The notes beneath the pieces were generated by a model. That model was not told the origin of the DNA. It was given only the letters and a program-made list of their open reading frames with translations, and ran no database searches. From assembly GCA_910592005.1 (NCBI GenBank), contig CAJVPP010001905.1:1-17275 (forward strand): a DNA stretch of 17,275 nt. Reading direction: 5' to 3'. This stretch comes from Funneliformis mosseae. Its lineage: Eukaryota > Glomeromycota > Glomeromycetes > Glomerales > Glomeraceae. The position numbers and the translations under genes were made by a program. How positions within the stretch are numbered: the stretch's first letter is position 1; every line of letters starts with the position of its first letter. Positions 1 through 10,200 of the stretch are shown in pieces.

Positions 1-312
1 AATATACTTATTTAAAAATGAGGTATTTAATCGCAAAATTATTGTTGGTCGGTCATTTTTGCTAGATGAGTGTACATATACTATACATTCATCATATTAT
101 ATTTCATATGGACTATAGGAATAGCATAGAAAATATTTGATGTTTTTCTAGAAATTACTACTTTTTTACTAGTAACATTAGTGATACTAATCAAGAAAGA
201 AATAAAATAATCTAATAATCTTAAGAAAGATAACAAACCTGTCATTAATTTTATCACTAGTTCTGTATACTAACTGGTAATACTAATAACGCTCAAAAAA
301 TTTAGCCCTATA

Positions 313-710
313 TTCTCATAAAATTTTTATAAGAATGGTAAAAAAACTTAATAAGAATGTCAGAAATATTTTCTTTGACATTTTTAGAACTCTGATAAGA
401 TAATTTTATTACTTGACCCTATGAGCCTTATGAGCCCTATGAATTTTCAAACTTTTTACCTTTTTTTATTTTTTTTATACCATATATCGACTATATATTA
501 ATTATATCAACTATATATATGACTATATTTATTCAAGTAGTATACCATAGAAAAATTTTATTTTTTTTTTTAGAATTTTTATATTTTATAGGGCTCATAG
601 GAACATAGAGAAAAAGTGATAAAAAACTTAATAAAACAAACTAAGAAGCCTAAAAAATGATATTAAGATTGATTTTATAAATGTTCTCATAAATTTTTCT
701 TATAAGAATA
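313..710. repeat. Cluster of short direct and inverted repeats
   Basis: Three relationships are visible. A segment beginning TTCTCATAAA at 313-339 recurs imperfectly at 684-710. The 14-mer AAAAAACTTAATAA occurs exactly at 341-354 and 621-634. TATGAGCCCTAT at 429-440 has an exact inverted copy at 588-599, and an overlapping variant of the same motif lies at 417-427. Together these bracket about 400 bp of AT-rich DNA. This may be a remnant of a small non-autonomous element or local duplications. No clean terminal inverted repeats or target-site duplication could be assigned. Confidence 0.4.
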
Positions 711-1508
711 GAAAATTTTCATAGGGATACTTAGAAAAATAGTATACTCATTATTTCAACTCAGATTAAACTATGATCGGATCTCAAAAGTACTTACAAC
801 ATCCTACTAATATACCATCAACAAATAGGTAATAGTTGGATTGTAAGATGATGCAAGCCAGTTATGGTAATACACAATTATTTTATATTTTGCATTTCAA
901 ATTCTCTAACTTGTAGATCAGTGAAAGTTACGTAACTAGTACAATATACACAGTAAAATTAATAAAATTTCAGCTAATACTATTCCATGATTTTGGCTAG
1001 ATCTTTAGACATAATAATTCAGCATCTAAACTAGTATACAAAGTGGTTTGAAACTGGCGAACAAATAGAAATACTCTGATTTTCTGCCAGTTCTATGATA
1101 GTTCTAAGAGAGTTTCATGATATTATTATAGCTCTATCATGTTTTCAAGCTAAATTCTCGAATTACATACTCTAAAGTTTAGCCAAAATTATAGCATAGT
1201 GTCAGTTGAAATTAATTACAGATCTACTGCACCACCTGACGTGATATTTTTTTTTACACTATTTTGTTATTTTGAAAGGCAACTAAATAGATTACACTCT
1301 CAATAAAAAACTAGCATTCAAACTAGTACAGAAAGCCAGTATCTCCAATATAAAAACTAACTCTCAAATAGATAGAGATAAGTATAAACAAAAAGGTATC
1401 AAATTGGTAATGAAAAGGCTGTAAAACATAAATATATTAGAAAGTATTTATAATATTGTAAACACTAATAAAAATAAGCATATTCAGGTTATTTATTCAT
1501 AGTCATAA

Positions 1509-1526
1509 TTAGATTATTTAATCACA
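1509..1526 (+). repeat. Isolated upstream copy of the 19-bp repeat
   Basis: A single unit close to TTAGATTATTTAATCATA lies about 100 bp before the main array. It indicates that the repeat family is spread over a wider area than the tandem block itself. Confidence 0.55.
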
Positions 1527-1623
1527 TAATCACAAATAATAAATAAAAAACAGGAAAAGAAATTCGATTTTAAAGGTAAGAAATATAATAAGAAAAATAG
1601 GTAGATATAAAAAATCATCACAA

Positions 1624-1745
1624 TTAGATTATTTAATTAGATTATTTAATCATAATTAGATTATTAACTTTAGATTATTTAATCATATTTAGATTATTTA
1701 TTCATATTTAGATTATTTAGTTATACCTAGATTATTTTATTACTA
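1624..1745 (+). repeat. Imperfect tandem array, 19-bp unit (TTAGATTATTTAATCATA-like)
   Basis: Units resembling TTAGATTATTTAATCATA start at 1624, 1637, 1656, 1670, 1689, 1708 and 1727. Most steps are 19 bp; two shortened units give steps of 13 and 14 bp. Units differ by a few bases, so the array is degenerate. A reverse-oriented relative follows at about 1744-1760, and the palindrome at 1765-1804 is made of two facing copies of the same core. The array is non-coding. It could be a minisatellite or the sub-terminal repeats of a small mobile element. Confidence 0.75.
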
Positions 1746-1752
1746 AATAACC

Positions 1753-1816
1753 TAATCTAAGCCATTTATGACTAAATAATATAATTATATTATTTAGTCA
1801 TAAACAGCTAAGCTTA
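1753..1816. repeat. Long palindrome: 40-bp perfect core, 64 bp with mismatches
   Basis: Bases 1765-1804 are a perfect palindrome centred between 1784 and 1785. The left arm is TTTATGACTAAATAATAT, the centre is AATT, and the right arm is the exact reverse complement. Pairing continues outward with four mismatched positions per arm to 1753 and 1816. The arms carry the same core as the neighbouring 19-bp repeats, facing each other. Such a sequence can extrude a cruciform or fold into a hairpin. No gene lies next to it, so a role as a transcription terminator is not indicated. Confidence 0.85.
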
Positions 1817-2066
1817 TTATTAAATTTTAAATAAATTTTTATAAATTTTATTTTATAATTATACTAATTTTTTTTATTTTAAATATAAAATCCAACATAA
1901 TTTTTATTTTCAATATTTTTATTTTTAGATTTGCTAATAAATTTTTTTTTAAAAAAATACTATTTTTAAAATATATTTATATAATTTAATAACTTTATAT
2001 ATTTAAAATTAAAAATTTGAGATGATGATCAACTAAATGATACTTTAAATTCTCCATGCAAGGCCC

Positions 2067-2084
2067 GATTGGTACGATTGGTAC
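2067..2084 (+). repeat. 9-bp tandem duplication GATTGGTAC
   Basis: GATTGGTAC occurs twice without a gap, about 380 bp before the copper-fist start codon, in one of the few less AT-rich patches of the region. A paired binding site is conceivable, but two copies only 9 bp apart may equally be a replication slip. Confidence 0.5.
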
Positions 2085-2464
2085 ATCCGATATTCCCGAT
2101 TTAGCAATAATTTTTTTTTTTTTGTGTCGCGGATAAATCAATTAATATAATGAATATGGATTAACATAAATGAATTTCAATCATTTTGTAAAACATTCCA
2201 GCTTTATTATAAAGCTTAGCAACTGACAATAATAATTTGCCTTATTGGCACGGCCTGTCGGCAGATGAGAAAGAAAGTAGAAACTGCTAATATTAAAGCT
2301 TCCCTAAAAATAAAATTTCTCTATTATTGCAAATTTTACAAATTTTAGGTATATATATATATATTTATTTATATGTATATATATTATATCGATTTGAGAC
2401 TAATGTATAGTATAATTTTAACCTTCCTAGTACGGAAAGCGCCCTTCTGGGTTTGCTTGTAGAA

Positions 2465-3931
2465 ATGGTTTTTATTGATGGTGTTAAATACGCTTGGTAC
2501 TTTAAATTTTTTTTAATGCGTTTCTTTACGGTTGTTTTTTTTTATACTTTGAACAGTTTGTTTATTTTGTAAAATAGTGCAACGTGCATTAAAGGTCATC
2601 GTTCTACCGCTTGTCAGCATTCTGACCGACCACTCTTTGTTATCAAAAGGAAAGGTCGACCTATAACCCAATGTTCACATTGTCGTGAACTTCGTAAAAC
2701 CCAGAAAGTTCATGTGAAATGTAATTGTCTCGAAAGGAAAAAGGAAGAAAGTCTGTGATTATTTTTCTTGATTAATTTTTCTTTTTTCCTTTAAAAAAAT
2801 AAATCATTTTTGATTAATTAATTAATGATTGTATTATTCTTAATTTTTCAGCACGTTTGCCACAACCTCAAGCTATTGCAATTTTATCACAAGGAATTCC
2901 CAATAGAGATGATATCACTGACAATCAAAGTTCTTATAATGGGCCTACTTCAGAGGATAAGACTTCAGTGGGTGCATTACTGAACCCGTGTCAATGTCTA
3001 ACTGGAGCAAAATGTATTTGTTGTCGACCCATTGAACCACAATATGATGCTAATCACAATAATTTAGGAATGACTAAATCATCGGATCAAACTCCAAGGT
3101 TTATGTTGCCACCAATCCCCTCTCCACTTGATAATAATAATTCGCAACTTCCTTTTGTATCTTGGGACAATCATCTTAATAACAATAATGAAGGAACGCA
3201 TTCAAGTCATAATTATCCTTCTTTCGCACGAAGAAACAATTCACATTTGAATAACCCTTTTACAAGTTCTTATAGTCAAAATTCATTAGAGGAAGGATAT
3301 TCAAATAATAATAAAGATGATGATATATATTTGGGAACTCATGATCAAACTGGTGTTCTAGGTGAAGAAATTTGTCATAGTACTTCCGCTGATTTGGTCA
3401 ATATAATCTATAAACCATTTCAAAGTTGTTCTTCTGCCATGAAAGATGGAAGTTGTTGTGGTAGTAGTAACTCTACAACAGTGATGCCAATTTGTAGATG
3501 TGGTTCAGGATGTAAATGTGAAGGTTGTGATGCTCATGCGGAAAGAGTTGGAGATTCTTATAATACAATTTCTCAAGTTTCTCAACAAGGTCGTCCAAAA
3601 TATTCATGTTGTTCTTCCTTTTCTCCCGAGATCATTCAATCTATTCAGCCTGAGCACACTGTCACCTTGGATGAAGATGGTGTGCAAATGTGTGGCTGTG
3701 GTTGTAATAAATTTGATTCGGATTGTTCAGATTGTTTAAAAAGTTTATGTGAAGGTATGTTAATGAAAAAAAATAAATTAAAAATTTTGGTTTGTTTTGC
3801 TTTACGAACTAATCCGGATTTTCCCCCAAAAAACAAAGAATACTTGTTAAAACAACCTCCAATGTGATACTTTTATACCAAAAAAAAAATTTTTTTTTTT
3901 ATGATTTTCAGTGTTATTTACCCTCTTATGA
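2465..3931 (+). CDS. Copper-fist transcription factor (Ace1/Mac1/Cuf1-type)
   Basis: Exons 2465-2496, 2578-2750, 2852-3754 and 3912-3931 encode 375 aa. Members of this family sense copper in the nucleus and control copper uptake or detoxification genes. The protein opens MVFIDGVKYAC, the classic copper-fist start, which fixes the ATG at 2465. Seen in the sequence: zinc ligands Cys11, Cys14, Cys23 and His25; the minor-groove KGRP motif at 36-39; and copper-regulatory cysteines 43, 46, 59 and 61. The Asn/Ser-rich remainder has three Cys clusters: 115-126 (CQCLTGAKCICC), 283-297 (CxCx3CxCx2CxxH, as in Cuf1/GRISEA-type activators) and 349-368 (CGCGC, then Cys360, Cys363 and Cys368). The first two introns are required to keep the DNA-binding domain in frame. 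The last intron (3755-3911, donor GTATGT) is less sure: reading through it would end at 3867 and give 406 aa. The family call is firm. Whether it acts as an activator in copper starvation or in excess is not decided by sequence. Confidence 0.9.
3880..3900. repeat. A-tract/T-tract inverted pair inside the last intron of the copper-fist gene
   Basis: A run of ten A is followed directly by eleven T, giving a self-complementary AT tract just upstream of the 3' splice site at 3911. In the transcript it could act as a polypyrimidine (T) tract for the acceptor, or fold into a weak hairpin. Confidence 0.6.
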
Positions 3932-4497
3932 CTGAAGGTATATAAATAAAAAATTACATTTAATATGTCCATAAACGTTTAGAAGAATAAGGGAAATCAC
4001 ACTATTATATGGTAAGATAAACGGATAAATAAATATATAGTTTTGAGGGATTTTTGCCTAACGATGATACGCACTGTATAACGGAACAAAATGTTGTGTT
4101 TCGATTTTCATGACGATTATTTTTTCCTAAAATTTAAATAGAATGGGTCATTTTTATTTTATTTTTATTTTCATTTGCGTGTAAATTATACAAAAGACCG
4201 ATAAAAAAATTAATATATTTTATTAATATTATCCTTATATATATATATATATATTTTTAATTTGTAAATTTTCATATATTTTCTAAAAAATTGAAGATTA
4301 AAAAACTTTATTGGAAGTTTTTTGAAGTCTATTTCAATTTATTTAAGTGTAAACATGAGAGAAAACTTATCGCAAACTAATTTCTCATGATGAACCGTGT
4401 GAACGTTTTAATCGTCAGGTGATTATAAAATTTATTAAAAAATGGAAAGATCAGATCAAAAAAAAAAATATTTATAAAATTTATTTCGAAAAAGTTT
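3932..4497. other. Convergent intergenic region between the copper-fist gene and TRM6
   Basis: The two flanking genes point toward each other, so this stretch should hold both 3' UTRs and polyadenylation regions. It is AT-rich and contains a TA dinucleotide run near 4235-4253. No coding signal, RNA gene or mobile element was seen. Confidence 0.6.
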
Positions 4498-5378
4498 CTA
4501 ATCTAATTTGATTTTTTTGTTATCTAATTGATGTAATTCTTCTTCCCCATTGATATTCAAATTAGCTTCAGTCGTATCATTTTGATTTAAAATTTTTACA
4601 TTATTCTCATCAATATTCATCGAATTTTGATCAGTCAAAGTAATTGTGTTATCATCACAAGATTGATTAACCTTCTCCAAAGTACCTTTTTGTTCTTTTT
4701 GTTTCATGTAAGAAGGTATAGGATTAGGAAGAGAATCATCAATAATTATATGAGTTGCGTGTAATAAATATCCTCCACCTCCACTTGTTGACATCGAAGG
4801 ATGAGTTCTTCCCGGTAAAACCTATGACAATAAATGTCTCAATTAAAAAGAAAAAGATTATGAAATTTATGATATGGTGATAAATAATTACTTGATATGG
4901 ACGCAACCAGCTTTCCGTAATTTGTGGGTTCAAAAACCTTTTGGATATCCTCATGTATACACACGCATTAATCAACATCTATACATATTGTTAAAGGGTA
5001 TGAGCAATGATTTCATTAGTTAGGGAATAAAAGAAAAAAGAAATTTAAAATATCACTAACCTCTTTATTAATATGATAAATAATAATTGATCTTGATCCA
5101 GACAAATAAGGTATCAATGCTTCTAGAATAGATTCGGGTTGATATTGACTCGCTATTATCAAACTAAATTTCTAGTTGTAAATTAGCACAATTTGAATAT
5201 GAGACAAAAAAAAAGGTAACAGATAAATATAAAAAGCATTAAATAATTTACCCATCAAATCCACCTTTCCATAGAATTTCTCTCGCGGCCCTTATTCTTT
5301 CGTAAGTTGCTTTCCTTCGAAGGTAATATTTTAAATCCTTTTCCGATAAGGTTGATTCATCTTGATAGTTAAATGATG

Positions 5379-5416
<38 letters not shown>

Positions 5417-6783
5417 GTCAAAAAGGTTCTACATAAATTATTATAAGATTTTTTTCTCTTCTACCTTGCGCCTCTTCTTTAAATACTTGTTGCCAAGATA
5501 ATGTCTTTAATGAATCGTTAACATTTTTCGAAAAATTCATAAACCTCACGATATCATAATTATGATTTTCACCATCATGAATGCCAAGTATAGTACCATA
5601 ACCTAAGTAAAAGGAACATCTCTAATTATTTTTTATACAAAACATCTTTTTAAGGTTCTCTCAAATTTCTTCGACTTAACAAACCTCCTAATCTCTCCAT
5701 AACACCTGTAATAACAAGTCCTTGTGTGTCATCTACCACAAGCAATTTCGTATCGGCTCGTACATTGACCAAAGTTAATATCTGGGATAATGTATCAATT
5801 CTCATATCCCTAAACATAAAATTATCTCATATTATTTTGAGCTATTAACAAACATCAAATCCAAATGTATATATATTTCAATTTATTAACCTTATTTTAC
5901 CGGGATTTTTCGAGAAAAAATACTCCCAGACAGAATACAATGTTGGTCTCACCGGTGTGAAAACGCGTGAAAATCTTTAAAATAAAAAAAGGATAGATAA
6001 TTAAAAGAATTTGTGAAAATGAAAGGCAATAAATAACAAACTTAAATATAACTTACTTTGCTTCCTTTCGTTTGATATATTTTGCTTTGGAGTATTCAGT
6101 CTTTTGATCAAAAGCTGAATGACTTTCTACCATTTTCTTGATAATATCCTAATTAAGATCATAATATATTATGATGATGAGATAAATACCTGTCAAAAAA
6201 TTAAATATTGCCTTTTAATGTTCATATAACTCACCTGTCCTTCTAATCCTTGCTTTTTCAATTTCTCAATTTCTTGATAAGATAATTTTTGTTTAGACGG
6301 ATCATCTAATATTTCTTTATTGTTAGCACTGGTTTCATCTAAATAGAACGTAAGAATAAATATTATTACTAAAAAAAAAAAAAAAAAATTGTGAAATGAG
6401 AAATTAATACTTCGATGAAACTTTTAATTTACCAATTTCATGGAATGCTACATTTTTTATAACTTTTACTTTATCACGATCATAAATTTCATAAGAATGA
6501 CCAAATGGTCGTCCTATTATATCATTTGAATGAAACGTTCCAAACTTCCCTAATGGTACAGTGCTAATAATGTTATTTTTTAAATTAGATTCGAAATAAT
6601 GACTATGTTCAAAGTATAAATGAGTTGACCAGTATGTATAACTCACGTATCCTTCTGAAGTTTAACAACTTTGATATTGCCACTTGGTAATTGTATAAAT
6701 ACATATTGGTTATCAAGGATCAAAGAGGTATCTTGCTCTTGACTCTCTTCATTTTTAATAACAATATCTTGTTCTACAGACAT
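4498..6783 (-). CDS. TRM6: tRNA (adenine58-N1)-methyltransferase non-catalytic subunit Trm6/Gcd10
   Basis: Eleven exons on the minus strand: 6783-6647, 6563-6433, 6338-6235, 6148-6057, 5974-5891, 5809-5685, 5602-5465, 5378-5252, 5163-5061, 4978-4892 and 4821-4498. They join to 483 aa, close to the roughly 480 aa of yeast Gcd10. Trm6 pairs with the SAM-binding catalytic subunit Trm61 in the nucleus to make m1A58 in tRNA, including initiator tRNA-Met in yeast. Recognisable blocks: YVFIQLPSGNIKVVKL near 28-43; LGKFGTFHSNDIIGRPFG near 49-66; FTPVRPTLYSVWEYFFSK; the Rossmann-like LLVVDDTQGLVITGVMERLG near 206-225; GFDGLIIASQYQPESIL; the diagnostic ESWLRPYQ, VLPGRTHP and SGGGGYLL near 368-394. The last 80 or so residues are a hydrophilic Asn-rich tail ending KKIKLD, which may be a localisation signal. 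All introns are GT-AG and 70-94 nt long. The catalytic Trm61 partner is not in this window. Confidence 0.96.
5381..5413 (-). repeat. 33-nt homopolymer next to a TRM6 3' splice site
   Basis: The plus strand shows 33 consecutive A. In the TRM6 transcript this is a run of 33 U that touches the AG acceptor of the seventh intron (exon 8 starts at 5378). It can serve as an extreme polypyrimidine tract. Length polymorphism or sequencing error is likely here. Confidence 0.9.
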
Positions 6784-7214
6784 TTTATTTTTTATATAAT
6801 TTTGATGGATTAAAATTATTTCATGTATGAGTAAGCATTTTAATTAATAAACTTTTTAAATTTGGTAGTAATTATAATAATGCGGGCCAAATTTAGTTCG
6901 GTTAATATTTTTATTTTCAAAATCCTTGATCTTGAATGCTTTTGTCTATGAATATAATAATAATATAAATACAAATTTTCTGCTTTCAATTAAATTAATT
7001 TTCCCCGAGAGCAAAGTTAATTGTTAGACAGGATAAAATATATCATCATAATAATAAAAAAAAGAAAAAAAAGAAAAAAAAAAAAAAAAAACTAAAAACC
7101 AAAAAAAAAAAAAATTATTGTTCTATAATAAAGTAATAAATTAAAAAAAAAAAAACGGGAAAAAAAATAAAAATAATAAAAACAAATGTACAAATGTCTT
7201 ATAACGGTGAGAAT
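6784..7214. other. Gap between the DUF1765-like gene 3' end and the TRM6 start
   Basis: Both neighbours are read on the minus strand, so the right part should be the 3' UTR of the DUF1765-like gene and the left part the TRM6 promoter and 5' UTR. It is dominated by A-rich runs at about 7049-7185 (T-rich in the transcript sense). No open frame, RNA gene or shared promoter motif was seen. Confidence 0.55.
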
Positions 7215-10200
7215 CTAAATCAATGGAGAATTTGCAAACCCATTTCCAAAATATTTCGGATATTCCACTATCAACCCTGGAAATCGAATCGTCATCGAAT
7301 TTGTAGAATTAGTTCCGGAAATGATATTATTAACTTCATTACCATTACTTAAATTTTCTCTTTCAACATTTGCAACTTGTGCACACCACTCAGCATATTC
7401 TTGATTAACAGATTCGTACTCTGATATCGCTTTTCCTGCATATGTATGTCTGTGAAAGGCATAACGCCATACTAATGGATGTATTGTTGGTTTACTTGTT
7501 GTGCGTATAGGAATTGATGGTGTCGTTGGCGAAGTAGGTGACGTTGGTGACGGAGCCGTTGATTTTTGTTCCAACTTATTAGAGTTGGAAGATTTGTTCG
7601 ATCCGCTTGGAAACATCCAACGAATAAAGCATGATGCTGTCGTTTCTTTGCCAGATGGGATAAATGGCAGTTTTGATCTACGGTTTTTATTTGGTATAGA
7701 TGATGAAATAGTTGAAGTTGAAGTAGACAAAACAGATGATGATGATGACACATTTTGAGGTTCAACTATTGATTGTTTTTGTAACTCTTCATTATTACTA
7801 TTGTAAATTTGGTTTGAATTGCCTTCAGTCATTGATTCGGCCATTGATTCAGCCATTTTTGCCTTAAAAACTTGTTCCACATCCTCCATGTCTCCTGCAT
7901 AATTGGATAGAAATTCATGATATAGTCGCATACCATCTAGGCGACTTTGTAATGTGATTAAAATACTGGGAAAATTTTTTGATTTCTTTAATTAATAAAT
8001 TAAAAATTAAACATTCAAAACAACATTATGATTTTTATTTACTTACTCAATCACTATTTCTTCGTTATCTTCGATAATTACGCCGCTATCGCTAATTTCT
8101 CGATCTTTATTATCATCGTGCTTTCCGACTCCGCCTCCAATCTTTCCTAAACGCCACACTAACAAGCGCATATAATATATTCTCACATTTCTTGACCAAT
8201 GACAAAATAATCTTTCAAACATATCCTCGTTTAAAAGTATTTCCTTAACTAATTGTTTGAGATAAGCGGGTTGTGAAGTTAAAAGAAAAAAATGTGTATA
8301 AATAAAGCTTATTGTCCTTAGAATAGTAATGGTGTGATCTGATTCTTCGAGGAGAAGCTTGAAAAGAGAAATATAAGAAGGAATATCGAGTATGTTTATA
8401 AGATTTGGTGCGGTGAATGGAGAACTTGATGAACCATCTGAACTAGCACTGTTCGAATTGGATGATGTAGACTCTGAAGAAACAATACTATCTCTATTCC
8501 GGTAAAAAAAAGTTTATTTGAATCTTTGCAATAATAACGATTAATAAACCTACAGTTAAAACTAAAATAATAGAATACCTAGCATCCAATTCCAAAATTA
8601 ATGTGTCAATAAAATCTAATAAACCTACAAGGAAAACGATTTTAAAAAAAAAATTTTTAAAAAAAAAAAATGTTGACAATTATACTTACAAAATACACCT
8701 TCAACATCATACATGTTTGTCTTCGTTACCACAGCATTAATCCAAATGTTACACATCTCTTGGAAATAGCCGATCTCAACTATAGAAACCACGGTCTCAA
8801 CAAATCTCCGGCCCGCCATTTCTAAAACCTTGGGCTTTCCATTACCAACAGTAACTCCGTTCATCATTCCTAAAGCTACGTTTCCGTTCGCATCTGCATT
8901 TGCTGCGACAACTCCATTAATGCTAGTGGTAGGTAACGATCCCATCCCAATAGCCGCTGCATTAGGATTCATGGCATTAGTTATTCCATTATTACTTCCT
9001 TGATTAACGTTATTGGCATTTCCATTCCCCCTTGGATGTTCAAACTGAATTACCGTCGTAATAGTATGTATATTACGATGTATGAGTGATTCGATCTTTA
9101 GAAGAAAAAATGATGCTAGGTGAATGTAACCTGGTGCGGTTATATACTCAAACGGAGGTGTCATGATTTTAACTGATCCGGAAGCAGTTAAATGCGACGC
9201 GAGGTAAGCTTTGAGTACGATATGATAATGTTTATAAAACGAAAAAAACAATTCACTGTCATCACTCTGCCAACTTTATATTATTAATGAATTAGATTAG
9301 TAAATACAACATGTATAATTGTCCAACTCTCGTTAATTAATCGTAAAGTAACTCTTACCGCCTTATCCAATTCCCGCTCATTTCTATAGGTGGTTCACCC
9401 CAAATGCGTTTGGCATTTTCAAACTGCCGCCACCATAATTTTAAATTTAAGAAGCATAAAATTTTCAAATGTTCAGGGAACAAAGTAGAAATTTTTTCAT
9501 TCTGTTTTGTCATACGATCGAGACTAAGTTGTTATTTAATAAATAATTGAACGTCATAAGAAGAAATTAGTGACTTAAATCAAACATGAAAATAATAAAT
9601 AATCTAAATCAATGTCACCTTGAATCGTCATCACCGACCGTCTCCTTTATTATTCGTTTGATATGTGATTTGCTTACTGGCAATGCCTGCAATAAAGCAA
9701 ATCCAACACCAGGAATTTTAAAGAAGCATAAGGCTGACAATTAAATAAACGAATAAATAAAATTATAGATTATGAAGCGAATAAAAAATTATTAACTTTT
9801 AATTTTAATTCATTTACCTAAAACACGCGCGCAAAATGAAATTACATTTGAATAAACGCCCTTTTGATTAAGTCTATCAATTGCATAATGCAAAGTTGAC
9901 ATTAAAGCAGCACGATATGTTATTATGATATCAATTGGAATGTCCATATATGTATCTGTGGTGTCCATATGAGGAATTGGCCCTATCCGGTCTGTATTAA
10001 TATTAATCATTATAAGAATTATGTCAAATACGAACTAATACAATTCTTGATATAAATGAAATAAAAATGCTATATAACTTGCCAAAGTCCTCAAACTCAT
10101 TTCTGTTAAAAATGAAATGTTTGTTAATAATAAATCAAAAACTTTGAAATCATATCCAGCGATTGTATAAAAAATATAGATACCTAGTCATTAACAATAG

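Larger units (their letters stand above)
1..2464. other. AT-rich intergenic region upstream of the copper-fist gene
   Basis: No reading frame with recognisable protein similarity was seen on either strand; stops are frequent in all frames. The stretch holds small dispersed repeats at 313-710, a 19-bp imperfect tandem array near 1624-1745, a long palindrome at 1765-1804 and a 9-bp tandem duplication at 2067-2084. The final few hundred bases should contain the promoter and 5' UTR of the copper-fist gene. A TA-rich run at about 2348-2385 could serve as a TATA region. I saw no clear match to a Mac1-type (TTTGCTC) or Ace1-type copper element. The 700-1450 part could be decayed transposon DNA, but nothing in it allows a family call. 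Confidence 0.6.

Noticed and set aside
2350..2464. Copper-responsive element in the copper-fist promoter
   Set aside because: TTTGCTTG at about 2453 resembles the Mac1 site TTTGCTC but differs at a core position and is single; not enough to call autoregulation.
3500..3739. Overlapping frames on both strands inside the copper-fist gene
   Set aside because: The Cys-rich exon in the chosen frame is clearly the coding one; the others are shadows without motifs.
7501..7758. Plus-strand reading frame of 85 codons rich in Asp and Val
   Set aside because: It is antisense to the Ser/Pro/Thr-rich part of the last exon of the DUF1765-like gene; the codon pattern is explained by that exon.
9264..9273. 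Alternative start of exon 9 of the DUF1765-like gene at 9264
   Set aside because: Its AG is in phase, but it removes the WQS that precedes DDSELFF; the acceptor at 9274 gives the more complete motif.
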